64,000 nucleotides of DNA from Methyloligella sp. GL2 (GTDB lineage: Bacteria; Pseudomonadota; Alphaproteobacteria; Rhizobiales; Methyloligellaceae), in assembly GCF_013341275.1 (NCBI RefSeq), contig NZ_CP054476.1, positions 1,563,501-1,627,500 on the forward strand, read 5' to 3'. Position numbers and translations under genes: made by a program. Positions within the stretch are counted from its first letter, which is position 1. Every line of letters begins with the position of its first letter. Shown one piece after another: positions 44,756-54,331 of the stretch. A model generated the notes under the pieces. That model had not been told where the DNA came from and ran no database searches. It saw only the letters and a list, made by a program, of their open reading frames with translations.

Positions 44756-45781
44756 GTGTCCTCATCGGGCCAATCGTCATGCGACCGCGCCGTAGCGGCC
44801 GGGTCCTCCGAAATGCCGCCGCCATCGGCGGAGCGCCGGAGGCTGCGCGATGCGCTGTTCCGGGAATCGGCGCGCGATTGGCTGGAGCGGAACGTGCTCG
44901 GCACCGCCTGGTCGCTGATGCCTTCGCGGGTTGGCGACGTGCCGGTCATGGCCCGCATCTGGCTCAACGACCTGCTGGGCGGAGGCAAGGACTTGCCGGA
45001 TCCGGAATCGCCGCTGAATGCCGGCGGCGTCGTCGGGGTGGTGCACGATCTTTCGATCCCGACCATCGTCGCGGCGGCTAAGCGCGGGCTGTTTCCGCTG
45101 GGCCATACCGGGGGCCCGAAATGGTGGTCGCCTTCGGTGCGCGGCATCGTCTTCTTGGACGAGTTTCACATGCCGAAGCGCCTGCGCCGGCTGATGCGCC
45201 AGGGGCGCTACACCGTCACCTTCGATCGCGATTACGAGCATGTGGTTTCCCACTGCGCCGGCAAGCGGCCGGGCCGTTGGCATCTCACTTGGGTGACGCC
45301 GGAGATGATGCGCGCCTATGCCGATCTGTTCGACGCCGGGCTGGTGCATTCCTTTGAGGTTTGGAACGAGAAGGGCGAGCTGGTCGGCGGCGGCTACGGG
45401 CTCGCCGTCGGCAGGGTGTTCATCGGGGAGTCGCTTTTCTCGCTCGAGCCCAATGCTTCGAAGGTCGCCCTTTCGGTGCTCGCCTGGCACCTCGCCAAAT
45501 GGGGCTTCTCCTTCATCGACACCAAGATCGTCACCCCGGTGACCAGCAGCCTCGGCTTCCACGAAATTCCGCGCGCCGACTATCTGGCGCTGAACCAGAA
45601 GGCCATGGCCGGGCCGGGCAAGCCCGGCCGCTGGGAGGTCGAAGCGGGGCCTGAGATCGTCGCCGATTGGCGCCCCGAAAAGGCGGTCAAGCCGGGCGGT
45701 ACGGGAGGAGCGGGGCCGGCCGGCGCGGAAGACGGGGCGGCCAAATTCAGTGAAACAGATATGACTTCGGTAGGTGCGTAA
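44756..45781 (+). CDS. Aat-family aminoacyl-tRNA-protein transferase paralogue 2
   Basis: 341 residues from GTG 44756, homologous in position to the start of paralogue 1. It shares the N-terminal extension (LRDALFRESARDWLERNVLG; paralogue 1 has LREELFRETPLDWLERNGLG) and the Aat core: GLFPLGHTGGPKWWSP, WVTPEMMRAY, GES (Glu225) and FIDTK (Asp255, Lys257). The Glu-Asp spacing of 30 equals that of E. coli Aat. The tail is Gly/Ala-rich. Its stop shares one base with the third gene (TAATG), so the two are translationally coupled. Confidence 0.85.
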   Translation: MSSSGQSSCDRAVAAGSSEMPPPSAERRRLRDALFRESARDWLERNVLGTAWSLMPSRVGDVPVMARIWLNDLLGGGKDLPDPESPLNAGGVVGVVHDLSIPTIVAAAKRGLFPLGHTGGPKWWSPSVRGIVFLDEFHMPKRLRRLMRQGRYTVTFDRDYEHVVSHCAGKRPGRWHLTWVTPEMMRAYADLFDAGLVHSFEVWNEKGELVGGGYGLAVGRVFIGESLFSLEPNASKVALSVLAWHLAKWGFSFIDTKIVTPVTSSLGFHEIPRADYLALNQKAMAGPGKPGRWEVEAGPEIVADWRPEKAVKPGGTGGAGPAGAEDGAAKFSETDMTSVGA

Positions 45782-46554
45782 TGAGTTTCAATGTGTTGCC
45801 GGTCCGTGTTGCCGGCTATGGACGAGCGGCGGGTGCTGCGCCCGTGCTTCCCAATCCCGAGATCGCCAGCGCTTCGGACGGACGGGCCGGAACCTGCGGG
45901 GCACTCAGTATCGAGACCCTGCTTGCCGCCTACAGCAAAGGCTTGTTCCCGCGCCGTGTCGCCGGGTGCACCGAGTGGTGCGCGCCGGCCAACCGTATGG
46001 TGCTGTTCATCGAGAATTATCATCTCGGCAGCCGGCTTGCCGCCAAGCTGACCCGGCCCGGCTATCGCGTCACCTTCGACCGGGCTTTCGAGGAGGTGGT
46101 GCAGGCCTGTACCGTCCACCGCCCGCGCCAAGGGCGCCGGGAGTGGCTCGACAATGAGGTGGCGTCGGCGTTCGTTGCCGCGTTCGAGGCCGGGATCGCC
46201 CATTCGGTCGAGGTCTGGGATGCCGACGGAGATCTGGTCGGCGGCGCGTACGGGCTGGCCGCGGGCAAAGTGTTCTTCACCGAGGCGCAATTCTCATCGC
46301 TTCCCGATGCGGGTAAGCTGGCTTTCGCCACGCTGAATTGCCATTTGCAGCGCGCCGGCTATTTCGCCAACGACGCTAAGTACATGACCGGCGCATTGCT
46401 GCGGCAGGGCTTTACCATGGTGCCGCGCGACGCATTCAATCGCTTCATCGAGAAGGCCAGCGCCATTCCGGCCGCGACCGGAAGCTGGGCCGGGGAAGAG
46501 ATTTCGGTTGGCGGCTGGCGGCCGAAAGCGCACTGGCTCGCAGGCGCGGCGTAA
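45781..46554 (+). CDS. Aat-family aminoacyl-tRNA-protein transferase paralogue 3 (divergent, short)
   Basis: 257 residues without the N-terminal extension. Core: ALSIETLLAAYSKGLFPRRV, EWCAPANRMVL in place of WWSP, YRVTFDRAFEEVVQAC, HSVEVWDADGDLVGGAYG, TEA (Glu168) and NDAK (Asp198, Lys200). The 30-residue Glu-Asp spacing and D-x-K are kept even though the surrounding text is different. The loss of WWSP, which lines the aminoacyl pocket in Aat, suggests a different tRNA or acceptor. It is coupled to paralogue 2. Confidence 0.78.
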   Translation: MSFNVLPVRVAGYGRAAGAAPVLPNPEIASASDGRAGTCGALSIETLLAAYSKGLFPRRVAGCTEWCAPANRMVLFIENYHLGSRLAAKLTRPGYRVTFDRAFEEVVQACTVHRPRQGRREWLDNEVASAFVAAFEAGIAHSVEVWDADGDLVGGAYGLAAGKVFFTEAQFSSLPDAGKLAFATLNCHLQRAGYFANDAKYMTGALLRQGFTMVPRDAFNRFIEKASAIPAATGSWAGEEISVGGWRPKAHWLAGAA

Positions 46555-46732
46555 GCCGCCTCCGGCGGGTTTGCGGTGGCACGCTCCAAGCAAAGCTGTA
46601 TAAGTCTGACGGCGGCAGACTCGGCTGCGCGCCCGCGAGGGCGGCTGCCGGAAAACGGAATTGCGGGCTGCGATCGCGGCAGAACATTCCTTGTGCTTGG
46701 AGGCGCATTTAGTCCCCTTGGCTCACTTAGCG

Positions 46733-48928
46733 ATGAAGCGTCCGGGCAAGCCTGAGGCTTTGATCATTGGCCGAGATGCGATCGCCGGCGTGATCGCCGC
46801 GGTCGTGCAGATCGCCTATTGTATTTCTTTCAGTGCACTGATTTTCCAGGGCGCCATCGCGGGCGGCTTCGCGCTCGGCCTCGCGGCGCTGCTGATGGGC
46901 ACTATCGTCACCGGTTTCGTGGTGGCGCTGACCACCAGCCTGGTGCCGGCCGATGCCGGGCCCGATACGCCGGCCGTGGCGGTGATGAGCGTGCTGGCGA
47001 GCACCGTTGCGGCCAGTCTCCTGGCCCAGAATCTTCCCGAGCAGACCATCATCATCAATGTGCTGCTGGCGCTTTCCATCAGCACGCTGTTCACCGGCAT
47101 TTTGCTGTTCGGGCTCGGCGTGTTCCGTCTCGGCCAGTGGCTGCGTTTTGTGCCTTACCCGGTGATCGGCGGCTTCCTTGCGGCTTCCGGCTGGCTGCTG
47201 ATGACCGGCGGTGTCGAGGTGGTGACCGGCACCAGCCTGACGCTTTCGCCGGCAAGCTGGGCGGAGACCTTCTCCTTCGCGCATGCGCCTGAGCTGGCTG
47301 TCGGGCTGTTCTTCGCGCTCTCCGTCGTTGTCTTGCGGCAATGGGTCAGCACCTTCCTGGCGCTCCCCATCGCCTTCGTCGCCTTCGTGGCGGTGATGGA
47401 TGCCGTGCTGCTCGGCTTTCATCCCGGCGGCTCCGATCACTGGTTTCTGGCCGGCGTCGGCCAGCTCACCCCGTGGTGGCCGATCGGGGCGACAATGCGG
47501 GCCGATATCGACTGGTGGGCCCTGGCGCAGAGCAGCGCGGAGATTGGGGCGGTGTGCGGCGTCACCGCGATCTCCATGCTGCTAGACGTTTCGAGCCTTG
47601 AGGTGGCGCGGCAGAAGACCGCCGATCTGGACAAGGAGCTGCGGGTCAACGGGCTGGCCAATGTTCTGGCCGCGGGGCTTGGCGGCGTGGCCGGCAATCT
47701 CTCGCTGAACGGCAGCATCCTGATCAAGGAGGCGGGCGCGGTCACCCGCTGGAGCGGTGTCGCCGTTGCCGCGACCTGCGGCGTGGTGATGTTCGCCGGC
47801 ATCGATGTCGGCAGCTTCGTGCCCAAGGCGGTGCTGGGCGGCATGCTGGCCTATCTCGGCGTGGTGATTCTGATCGAGGCCTTGCTGCATTCGCCGGCAC
47901 AGCGCTCCTGGGCGGATTTCGCGCTCGCCGCGGCGATCATGATCGTGATCTGCTATTTCGGCTATCTGCTCGGCGTGGTGCTGGGGGTGATCGGCGCCTG
48001 CCTGCTGTTCGCCATGAGCTATAGCCGCATCGGGGTGATCCGCCGGCATCTGACCCGGCGGGAATTCGCCGGCAATGTCGAGCGCGCGCCGGAGCAGCGC
48101 CGCATCCTGCAGGAGGAGGGCGGGCGCATCCATATCTTCTGGCTCTCCGGCTTCATCTTCTTCGGCTCCTCCAACGGGCTGTTCGAGCGGGTGCGCCAAG
48201 CGATCGACAATGCCTGTGAGCACGGGGTGCATTACGTGATCCTGGATTTTACGGCCGTCTCTGGCCTGGACACCTCGGCGGTGCTGAGCCTGGTGAAGCT
48301 GCGCAACTATTGCGAGGAGCATGGCGTCACCTTGGTGTTCTCCGGTCTCGACGAGGGGACGCGCAGCAATCTGGCGCGAGCCGGGTTCTTCTCCGATGGC
48401 GGTGGGCATCAGGCGTTCCGCAGCCGCAACGAGGCGCTGGAATGGTGCGAGGATCATCTGCTGCGGCCGCATGAGGCGGCGGCTTCCAGCGACCGGAGCT
48501 TCGAATCCTGGCTTAAGGCCGAGTTCGGCGAGATCGGCAATCTCTCCCGTATCGCACCCTTCCTGGAGCGCTGCGAGCTGGCCGAGGGCGATGTGCTGTT
48601 CGAGCAGGGAACGCCGTCGGACTCGGTGGAGCTGATCGCCGAGGGCTGCGTGGTCATCACCATCCACGACGAGGCGGGGCGGCGTATCCGTCTGCGGCGC
48701 ATGGTGGGGCAGACCGTGGTCGGCGAGATGGGCTTCTACCGCAATCTGCCGCGCACCGCCGACGTGATCGCCGAGGAGCCGACGATCGTCTACCGGCTGT
48801 CGCGGGAGTCGTTCGAGAAGATGAAGCAGGAAGATCCGGCCGCCGCCGCCGCCTTCCACGAGCTGATGGTGCGGCTTCTGGCGGACCGGCTGGACTTCGC
48901 CAACCGCGAGATCTCGGCGCTGGTCTAG
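46733..48928 (+). CDS. SulP anion transporter with STAS and cyclic-nucleotide-binding domains
   Basis: 731 residues from ATG 46733; TTG 46718 nearer to a GGAGG is the alternative. Residues 10-420 form the SulP/SLC26 membrane part, about 440-560 the STAS domain (YVILDFTAVSGLDTSAVLSL), and about 590-720 a cNMP-binding domain whose phosphate cassette is GEMGFYRNLPRTADVIA. Such transporters carry sulfate, bicarbonate or dicarboxylates; substrate unknown. The C-terminal domain implies gating by cAMP or cGMP. A class III cyclase lies tail to tail next to it. Confidence 0.9.
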   Translation: MKRPGKPEALIIGRDAIAGVIAAVVQIAYCISFSALIFQGAIAGGFALGLAALLMGTIVTGFVVALTTSLVPADAGPDTPAVAVMSVLASTVAASLLAQNLPEQTIIINVLLALSISTLFTGILLFGLGVFRLGQWLRFVPYPVIGGFLAASGWLLMTGGVEVVTGTSLTLSPASWAETFSFAHAPELAVGLFFALSVVVLRQWVSTFLALPIAFVAFVAVMDAVLLGFHPGGSDHWFLAGVGQLTPWWPIGATMRADIDWWALAQSSAEIGAVCGVTAISMLLDVSSLEVARQKTADLDKELRVNGLANVLAAGLGGVAGNLSLNGSILIKEAGAVTRWSGVAVAATCGVVMFAGIDVGSFVPKAVLGGMLAYLGVVILIEALLHSPAQRSWADFALAAAIMIVICYFGYLLGVVLGVIGACLLFAMSYSRIGVIRRHLTRREFAGNVERAPEQRRILQEEGGRIHIFWLSGFIFFGSSNGLFERVRQAIDNACEHGVHYVILDFTAVSGLDTSAVLSLVKLRNYCEEHGVTLVFSGLDEGTRSNLARAGFFSDGGGHQAFRSRNEALEWCEDHLLRPHEAAASSDRSFESWLKAEFGEIGNLSRIAPFLERCELAEGDVLFEQGTPSDSVELIAEGCVVITIHDEAGRRIRLRRMVGQTVVGEMGFYRNLPRTADVIAEEPTIVYRLSRESFEKMKQEDPAAAAAFHELMVRLLADRLDFANREISALV

Positions 48929-48946
48929 GCTGAACGCGTCAGCGTC

Positions 48947-51157
48947 CTACTTGCCTTCCGCTTCGCTGGTGCCGTCCCAATTCTTCGGCGGCGGGGATTT
49001 GCGGAAAACTGCGATGCGGTCCTTATACAGCCCGTAAAGCGCCGCCAGGTCGGGATGCGTTTCGGCAAGCGCGTCGCAAAGCTTCTCAGCGCCGTCCCAA
49101 TCCTTGGCGCGGTATTTCTGCAGCAAGTCTGCGTGGCGCGCCGCATGAGCCTGGAAATCGGGGTCGGCTTTCGCCGCGCCATCGCCGCGCAAGGTGAAGA
49201 TGCGCACTGCCTCGGTCTTGCCTTTCACCTTCAGGAGATCGAGCTCCAGATAGGCAAAGTCGGGAGCCAGTTCCGCGGTGCTTTCGCCCACCACGCTGTC
49301 GACACCATAGGTCTTGCACTGGCCTTCCAGGCGCGAGGCGATATTCACATTGTCGCCGATGACCGAATAATCGAAGCGGGTCTCCGAGCCGAGATTGCCG
49401 ACACAGCACGGCCCGGTATTGAGGCCGATGCCGATCACCACCGGATGGAAGGGGCGTCCTTTGGCGTCCGCCGCGGCGCGCCATTTGGCGTTCAGCGCAT
49501 CCATGCCGCCGGCAATGCGAAGCGCGGCGCGGGCGGCATTGGCGGCATGGTCGGCGTCGTCGAGGGGCGCGTTCCAGAACGCCATCACCGCATCGCCCAT
49601 ATACTTATCGATGATGCCGTTCTCCTCCAGGATGATCTCGCTGAGCGGCGTGAACAGCTCGTTGAGAAGGCGGGTCAGCTCCTCCGCATCCAGCCCCTCG
49701 GAGATGGTGGTGAAGCCGCGCACATCGGAGAACAGCAAGGTCATGTCGCGGGTCTCGCCGCCGAGCTTGAGGCGCGAGGGATCGGCGGCGAGCCGCTCCA
49801 CCAGAGCGGGCGCCATATAATGGCTGAAGGCGTTGCGCACGCGGTTCCGCTCATGTTCGGTGCGCAGGAACACGAACAGCGTGCCGGCAAGATAGGTCGC
49901 CACAAGCGCGATGGCCGGATAGACCGGATCGACCAGCCAGCCGAGGCTTTCATAGGCGTACCAGGAGAAGCCGATCACCGCGGCGATGGCGGCAATGCCG
50001 ATGCCGGCGCTGAGCAGCGCCCCGGCGCGGTAGATCAGCACCGCGATCAGAATGCCCAGAGCCAAGATGTAGATCAGCTCGGCAGGCTTGGCGAAATCCG
50101 GCCGCAAGAGAAAGTCGCCGGTAAGGATTTGTTCCACCGCTTGGGCGTGCAGCTCCACGCCGGGGATAGCGGCATCGAGCGGCGTGGCGCGAAGGTCGAG
50201 CAGGCCGGCGGCGCTGGTGCCGATCAGGATGATGCGGCCCTCAATCGCCTCGGCGCCGATTTCGCCCTGCAGCAGGGCCCAGGCGGGGATATAGCGATCC
50301 CGATTGGCGGGGCTGAACTTCATCCACATCTCGCCGCGCGCATCGGTCGGCACTTCGAAATCGCCGACGCGGATCTTGGCGATGCCGGTCTTCTCGCCGA
50401 AGGCTTCCTCGCCGCTGGCGCCGGAGGACTTCACCACATAGGTGGAGGCGCCTTGAGCGATGCGCAGCAACTCGCCGGCGAAGGCCGGATAGAGCCGGTC
50501 GCCGACCGTGGCCAGCATGGGCATGCGGCGGATGACGTGATCGTATTCCGGCACCCAGTTGAGCGAGCCGGAGCCCTTGGCCGCATCTTGCAGGATCGGC
50601 AGGCTGGCGGCGGCACCTTTAAAGTGGGGCGCGAAGAGTTTCGGATCGTCGCCGCCGAAGGCGAAGCCCGCCTTGCTCACCGGCTGGCCGCCTCCGGCGT
50701 CAAGGCCGATGAAGCCCAGCGTCACCGGGGCTTGGCCGATCGCCTCGGCGAAGACCGCATCGTTGGAGGGCAGGGCGCCGAGCGTGCTTTCCAGCCTTTC
50801 AGCCTCGTCCCGGTCGGGCCAGCTCTTCAGGATATTGGCCGGCGACATGCGGTCTTCTTCGGGGAAGACGATATCGAAGCCGATGGCGGCGGCGCCCATC
50901 TCCGTCAGCTGCTCGGTCAGCTCGGCGAGCAGGGTGCGCGGCCAGGGCCATTGGCCGAGGCGCCGCAGCGACTCCTCGTCGATATCGACGATGCGGACCG
51001 GGAGCTGGGGCTGGAACTTGGCGGGCCTCAGCTGCTGATAGGTATCGAAGGCGAGGCTGCGCAGCCGGGCCACCGGCACCGGGTCCCACAGGCGCAGCAG
51101 CAGCGCGGCGAGGATGACAGCGCCGACGATAAGGCCATAGAGAAGGCGAGAATTCAT
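48947..51157 (-). CDS. CHASE2-domain adenylate cyclase
   Basis: 736 residues. A membrane helix (6-24), periplasmic CHASE2 (about 35-340), three membrane helices (about 345-430) and a class III cyclase domain (about 460-640). The metal Asp residues lie in LLFSDVRGFT and DAVMAFWNAP; Lys in NGIIDKYMGD is the adenine-selecting residue. It should make cAMP in response to an extracytoplasmic signal. A C-terminal tail with a TPR-like helical pair (660-725) follows. It is convergent with the cNMP-binding SulP gene, 18 nt apart. Confidence 0.92.
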   Translation of the reverse strand: MNSRLLYGLIVGAVILAALLLRLWDPVPVARLRSLAFDTYQQLRPAKFQPQLPVRIVDIDEESLRRLGQWPWPRTLLAELTEQLTEMGAAAIGFDIVFPEEDRMSPANILKSWPDRDEAERLESTLGALPSNDAVFAEAIGQAPVTLGFIGLDAGGGQPVSKAGFAFGGDDPKLFAPHFKGAAASLPILQDAAKGSGSLNWVPEYDHVIRRMPMLATVGDRLYPAFAGELLRIAQGASTYVVKSSGASGEEAFGEKTGIAKIRVGDFEVPTDARGEMWMKFSPANRDRYIPAWALLQGEIGAEAIEGRIILIGTSAAGLLDLRATPLDAAIPGVELHAQAVEQILTGDFLLRPDFAKPAELIYILALGILIAVLIYRAGALLSAGIGIAAIAAVIGFSWYAYESLGWLVDPVYPAIALVATYLAGTLFVFLRTEHERNRVRNAFSHYMAPALVERLAADPSRLKLGGETRDMTLLFSDVRGFTTISEGLDAEELTRLLNELFTPLSEIILEENGIIDKYMGDAVMAFWNAPLDDADHAANAARAALRIAGGMDALNAKWRAAADAKGRPFHPVVIGIGLNTGPCCVGNLGSETRFDYSVIGDNVNIASRLEGQCKTYGVDSVVGESTAELAPDFAYLELDLLKVKGKTEAVRIFTLRGDGAAKADPDFQAHAARHADLLQKYRAKDWDGAEKLCDALAETHPDLAALYGLYKDRIAVFRKSPPPKNWDGTSEAEGK

Positions 51158-51391
51158 CGGGCGCCCCTATATCCCCGCAATAAAAGCGTCATATCCGAAC
51201 ACTAAGCGGGCAGAGCCTAGTCGATGCCTCGCCGGTGCTCCACAGCGTTTCCGATCCGTCTTGAAAGTGGTTGGTTTGCTGCAACGGATGCGGGCCGGGT
51301 GCGGCACGGGAGAAATTGAATTGCGGCGCGGGATGGATTACCACCGCGCCTTGGTTGCGCGCGTCAGCCGCGAGCTGGAGGGGATTGCTTC

Positions 51392-52693
51392 GTGAATATT
51401 TGCATGATCGGTGCGGGCTATGTGGGGCTGGTCTCGGCGGCCTGCTTCTCCGAATTCGGCTGGAACGTCACCTGCATCGAGAAGGATCCCGACAAGCTGG
51501 AGCGTCTGCGCGCCGGCGAGGTGCCGATCTACGAGCCGCGGCTGGACGAGCTGTTGGAGCGCAATTTGCGCATGGGACGCATCTCCTTCACCGACGAGGC
51601 GAAGGATGCCGTCGCCAACTCGGAGATCGTGTTCCTGGCGGTCGGCACTCCCATGCGGCGCGGCGACGGCTATGCGGATCTGACCTTCATCTACGAGGCG
51701 GTGGAGGGGATCGCGCCCTATCTCACCGGCTTCACCGTGATCACCACCAAATCCACCGTGCCGGTGGGGACCTCCCGCGAGATCGAGCGGCGCATCCGCG
51801 CGCTTCGGCCCGATGCCGATTTCGCTGTCTGCTCCAATCCGGAGTTCTTGCGGGAAGGCTCGGCGATCTACGATTTCACTCATCCGGACCGGGTGTTGGT
51901 CGGCTGCGACAACGACCGGGCGCAGGAGCTGATGGAGCAGCTCTACAAGCCGCTCACTTTGCGCGATGCGCCGGTGATGTTTGTCTCGCGCGAATCGGCG
52001 GAGCTGGCGAAATACGCCTCCAACGCCTTCCTCGCCATGAAGATCACCTTCATCAACGAGGTGGCCGATCTTTGCGAGCAGGTCGGCGCCAATGTGCAGG
52101 AGGTGGCGACGGCGGTCGGCGCCGACGGGCGTATCGGCGACAAGTTCCTGCATCCGGGGCCGGGCTATGGCGGCTCCTGCTTCCCCAAGGACGTGGCGGC
52201 CATCGTGCGCACCGCGCGCGAGGCGAAGGCGCCGCTTTCGCTGATCGAGCAGGTGCAGACCGCCAATTCGGAACGGAAGATCGCGATGGCGCCGCGGGTG
52301 GAGCAGGCGGTCGGCGGCTCGGTGCGCGATCTGACGGTCGGTATTCTGGGCGTCGCCTTCAAGCCGAACACCGACGATATGCGCGATGCGCCGAGCCTGA
52401 CCCTGATCCCGATGCTGCAGGAGCGCGGGGCCAAGGTGAAGGCCTACGATCCGGAAGCCATGGAGAACGCCAAGGGGCTGCTCCCCGATGTGGCGTGGTG
52501 CGCGAGCGCGCTGGATGTGGCGGAAGAGGCCGATGTGCTGGTGGTGGTCACCGAGTGGAACGAGTTCCGCGCGCTGCAGCTTCCGACCCTGAAGGCGAAG
52601 ATGCGCGGCGACGTGCTGGTGGATCTGCGCAACGTGTTCTCGCCGGCCCAAGCCAAGCAGGCCGGCTTCACCTATTCCAGCATCGGGCGCTAG
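51392..52693 (+). CDS. ugd: UDP-glucose 6-dehydrogenase
   Basis: 433 residues from GTG 51392 (GGAGGGG upstream). MNICMIGAGYVGLVSAACFSE is the NAD site, the catalytic Cys lies in GPGYGGSCFPKD, and STVPVGTS is conserved. It oxidises UDP-glucose to UDP-glucuronate for exopolysaccharide or lipid sugars. No glycosyltransferase gene lies next to it; it is convergent with the FMO gene. Confidence 0.96.
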   Translation: MNICMIGAGYVGLVSAACFSEFGWNVTCIEKDPDKLERLRAGEVPIYEPRLDELLERNLRMGRISFTDEAKDAVANSEIVFLAVGTPMRRGDGYADLTFIYEAVEGIAPYLTGFTVITTKSTVPVGTSREIERRIRALRPDADFAVCSNPEFLREGSAIYDFTHPDRVLVGCDNDRAQELMEQLYKPLTLRDAPVMFVSRESAELAKYASNAFLAMKITFINEVADLCEQVGANVQEVATAVGADGRIGDKFLHPGPGYGGSCFPKDVAAIVRTAREAKAPLSLIEQVQTANSERKIAMAPRVEQAVGGSVRDLTVGILGVAFKPNTDDMRDAPSLTLIPMLQERGAKVKAYDPEAMENAKGLLPDVAWCASALDVAEEADVLVVVTEWNEFRALQLPTLKAKMRGDVLVDLRNVFSPAQAKQAGFTYSSIGR

Positions 52694-52707
52694 GACGCCG
52701 CAGCCGG

Positions 52708-54189
52708 CTATTTGGCGGAGACGGAGGAGGACGCGCCCGCGGCGCTCTTCTTCTTGGCCGCGCTCGGTGTTTTTGCGATCTCGGCCTTGGCGCCGTTGAC
52801 GCAAGGGGTCTCCGCCGCCTCGATCGCGGCGATGAAGGGCTCGCTTTCCACCACGTCCGATTTTAGCGGCGCGCCGCTCAGGCTCTGCTTGGCCAGGGCA
52901 CCGAAGCGGCGGATCAGCTTCTTGGCCAGCCGCCGATAGGCGAAGTAGTTGGTCTCAAGCGTATGCCGTTCGCTCTGTACATAAGAGCGGTGCGCAATCC
53001 CGCGGCGTTTCTTCTCGGCAAACCACTCCGCCTTGGGATCGTGCTTGCTGCGGGCGATCAGATAGCTGGCAATGAGCGTCGACTGGTCGTCGGCGAGGCG
53101 CCAGATGCTGCCATTGGCCTGGATCAGCCCGACGGCGAAGAAATCGTCATATTCGGGATGGAACACGTTCAGATAGAGGATCGGCTTGCCGTCCGCATCG
53201 AACACCAGATCGTTGTCGAGGAAGGGCAGGCTGATCTCGTATCCCGTGGCGAACACCACCAGATCGGCCTCCACCTCCGAGCCGTCGGCGAAGCGGACGA
53301 GATTGCCGTCGAATTCGGCGATGTCCGGCTTGATGTCGATCCGGCCATGGGCGACGAGCTGAGGCAGGATCGTGTTCATGGTCGGGTGGCTGTCGAGGAT
53401 CCAGTAATCCGGCTTGGGCAGGCCGAACTTCTCCGGCCGTCCAGCCATCAGCCGCATCCAGCGGGTATAGAGCCGGTTCCGCAGCCAATAGGGCATCGGG
53501 AAGTTCTCGAAGAAATGCACGATGCCGTCCGTGGGGCGGCCGAGGATGAATTTCGGCACGAAGTGATAGCCGCGGCGCAGGCTTTGATGCACCGATTTGG
53601 CGACGCTGGTGGCGTCCACCACGATATCGCAGGCCGAGTTGCCGCCGCCGGCGACGACGACTCGCTTGCCGGCGAGCTGCTGCACATTGCGGTAATCGCG
53701 CGAATGCATGATCTCGCCGGAGAAGGTGCCCGGAATTTTCGGAATGCGGGGGATGTGATGATGGCCGTTGGCCATCACCAGCCCCTTGTAGAAGCGCGGA
53801 TGCGATTCGCCCTTCACATGCACGCGCCAGCCGCCATCGGTGCGCTTGGCCTCGACCACCTCGGCGTTGAACTCGATGCGCTCGTCGATGCCGAACGCCT
53901 TGGCATAGGCCTTCAGATAGGTGAGCACCTGGGCGTGTGAGGGATAGATCGGATAGTCGTCCGGAAACGGGAAGTCTTCGAAGCCGGTATGGCGCCGGGA
54001 GGAGACCAGGAAGGTGCTATCATAGACCACGCCGGTCTCGGTATGGGCGTTCCACAGCCCGCCGATATCCCCCTCCCGCTCCAGACAATCGAATGGGATG
54101 CCGCGCTGCTTGAAGGTCTTCGCGGCGGCGAGTCCCGAAGGGCCGGCTCCGATGATGCAAAGCTTGTCTGTCTCGGCTCGAATATCCAT
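52708..54189 (-). CDS. Flavin-containing monooxygenase (FMO)
   Basis: 493 residues from ATG 54189 (GGAG upstream). FAD motif IIGAGPSGLAAA, FMO fingerprint FSGEIMHSRDY, NADPH motif VVVAGGGNSACDI, and ATGY near the middle (VVFATGYEISLP). FMOs oxygenate amine or sulfur compounds, for example trimethylamine; substrate unknown here. A long Lys/Ala/Ser-rich tail (about 445-493) is unusual for the family. Confidence 0.9.
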   Translation of the reverse strand: MDIRAETDKLCIIGAGPSGLAAAKTFKQRGIPFDCLEREGDIGGLWNAHTETGVVYDSTFLVSSRRHTGFEDFPFPDDYPIYPSHAQVLTYLKAYAKAFGIDERIEFNAEVVEAKRTDGGWRVHVKGESHPRFYKGLVMANGHHHIPRIPKIPGTFSGEIMHSRDYRNVQQLAGKRVVVAGGGNSACDIVVDATSVAKSVHQSLRRGYHFVPKFILGRPTDGIVHFFENFPMPYWLRNRLYTRWMRLMAGRPEKFGLPKPDYWILDSHPTMNTILPQLVAHGRIDIKPDIAEFDGNLVRFADGSEVEADLVVFATGYEISLPFLDNDLVFDADGKPILYLNVFHPEYDDFFAVGLIQANGSIWRLADDQSTLIASYLIARSKHDPKAEWFAEKKRRGIAHRSYVQSERHTLETNYFAYRRLAKKLIRRFGALAKQSLSGAPLKSDVVESEPFIAAIEAAETPCVNGAKAEIAKTPSAAKKKSAAGASSSVSAK

Positions 54190-54331
54190 CGTTGATCTTC
54201 TAACTCCGGTTTTCCGCCCTTTCTGGTACCGCCTATCGGTTTGTTTTCGTTTAAATTTACTTCGGCACCACACCTATAATTTACGCCTCGCCGCCGATCC
54301 TCGAAACGGCAATTTGCGATGAAACCGCGCA

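Noticed and set aside
49055-51205. A 716-codon plus-strand open frame opposite the adenylate cyclase
   Set aside because: It is exactly antisense to a gene with clear CHASE2 and cyclase domains. Long antisense frames are expected in GC-rich DNA; the translation is Gly/Arg/His-rich and has no family features.
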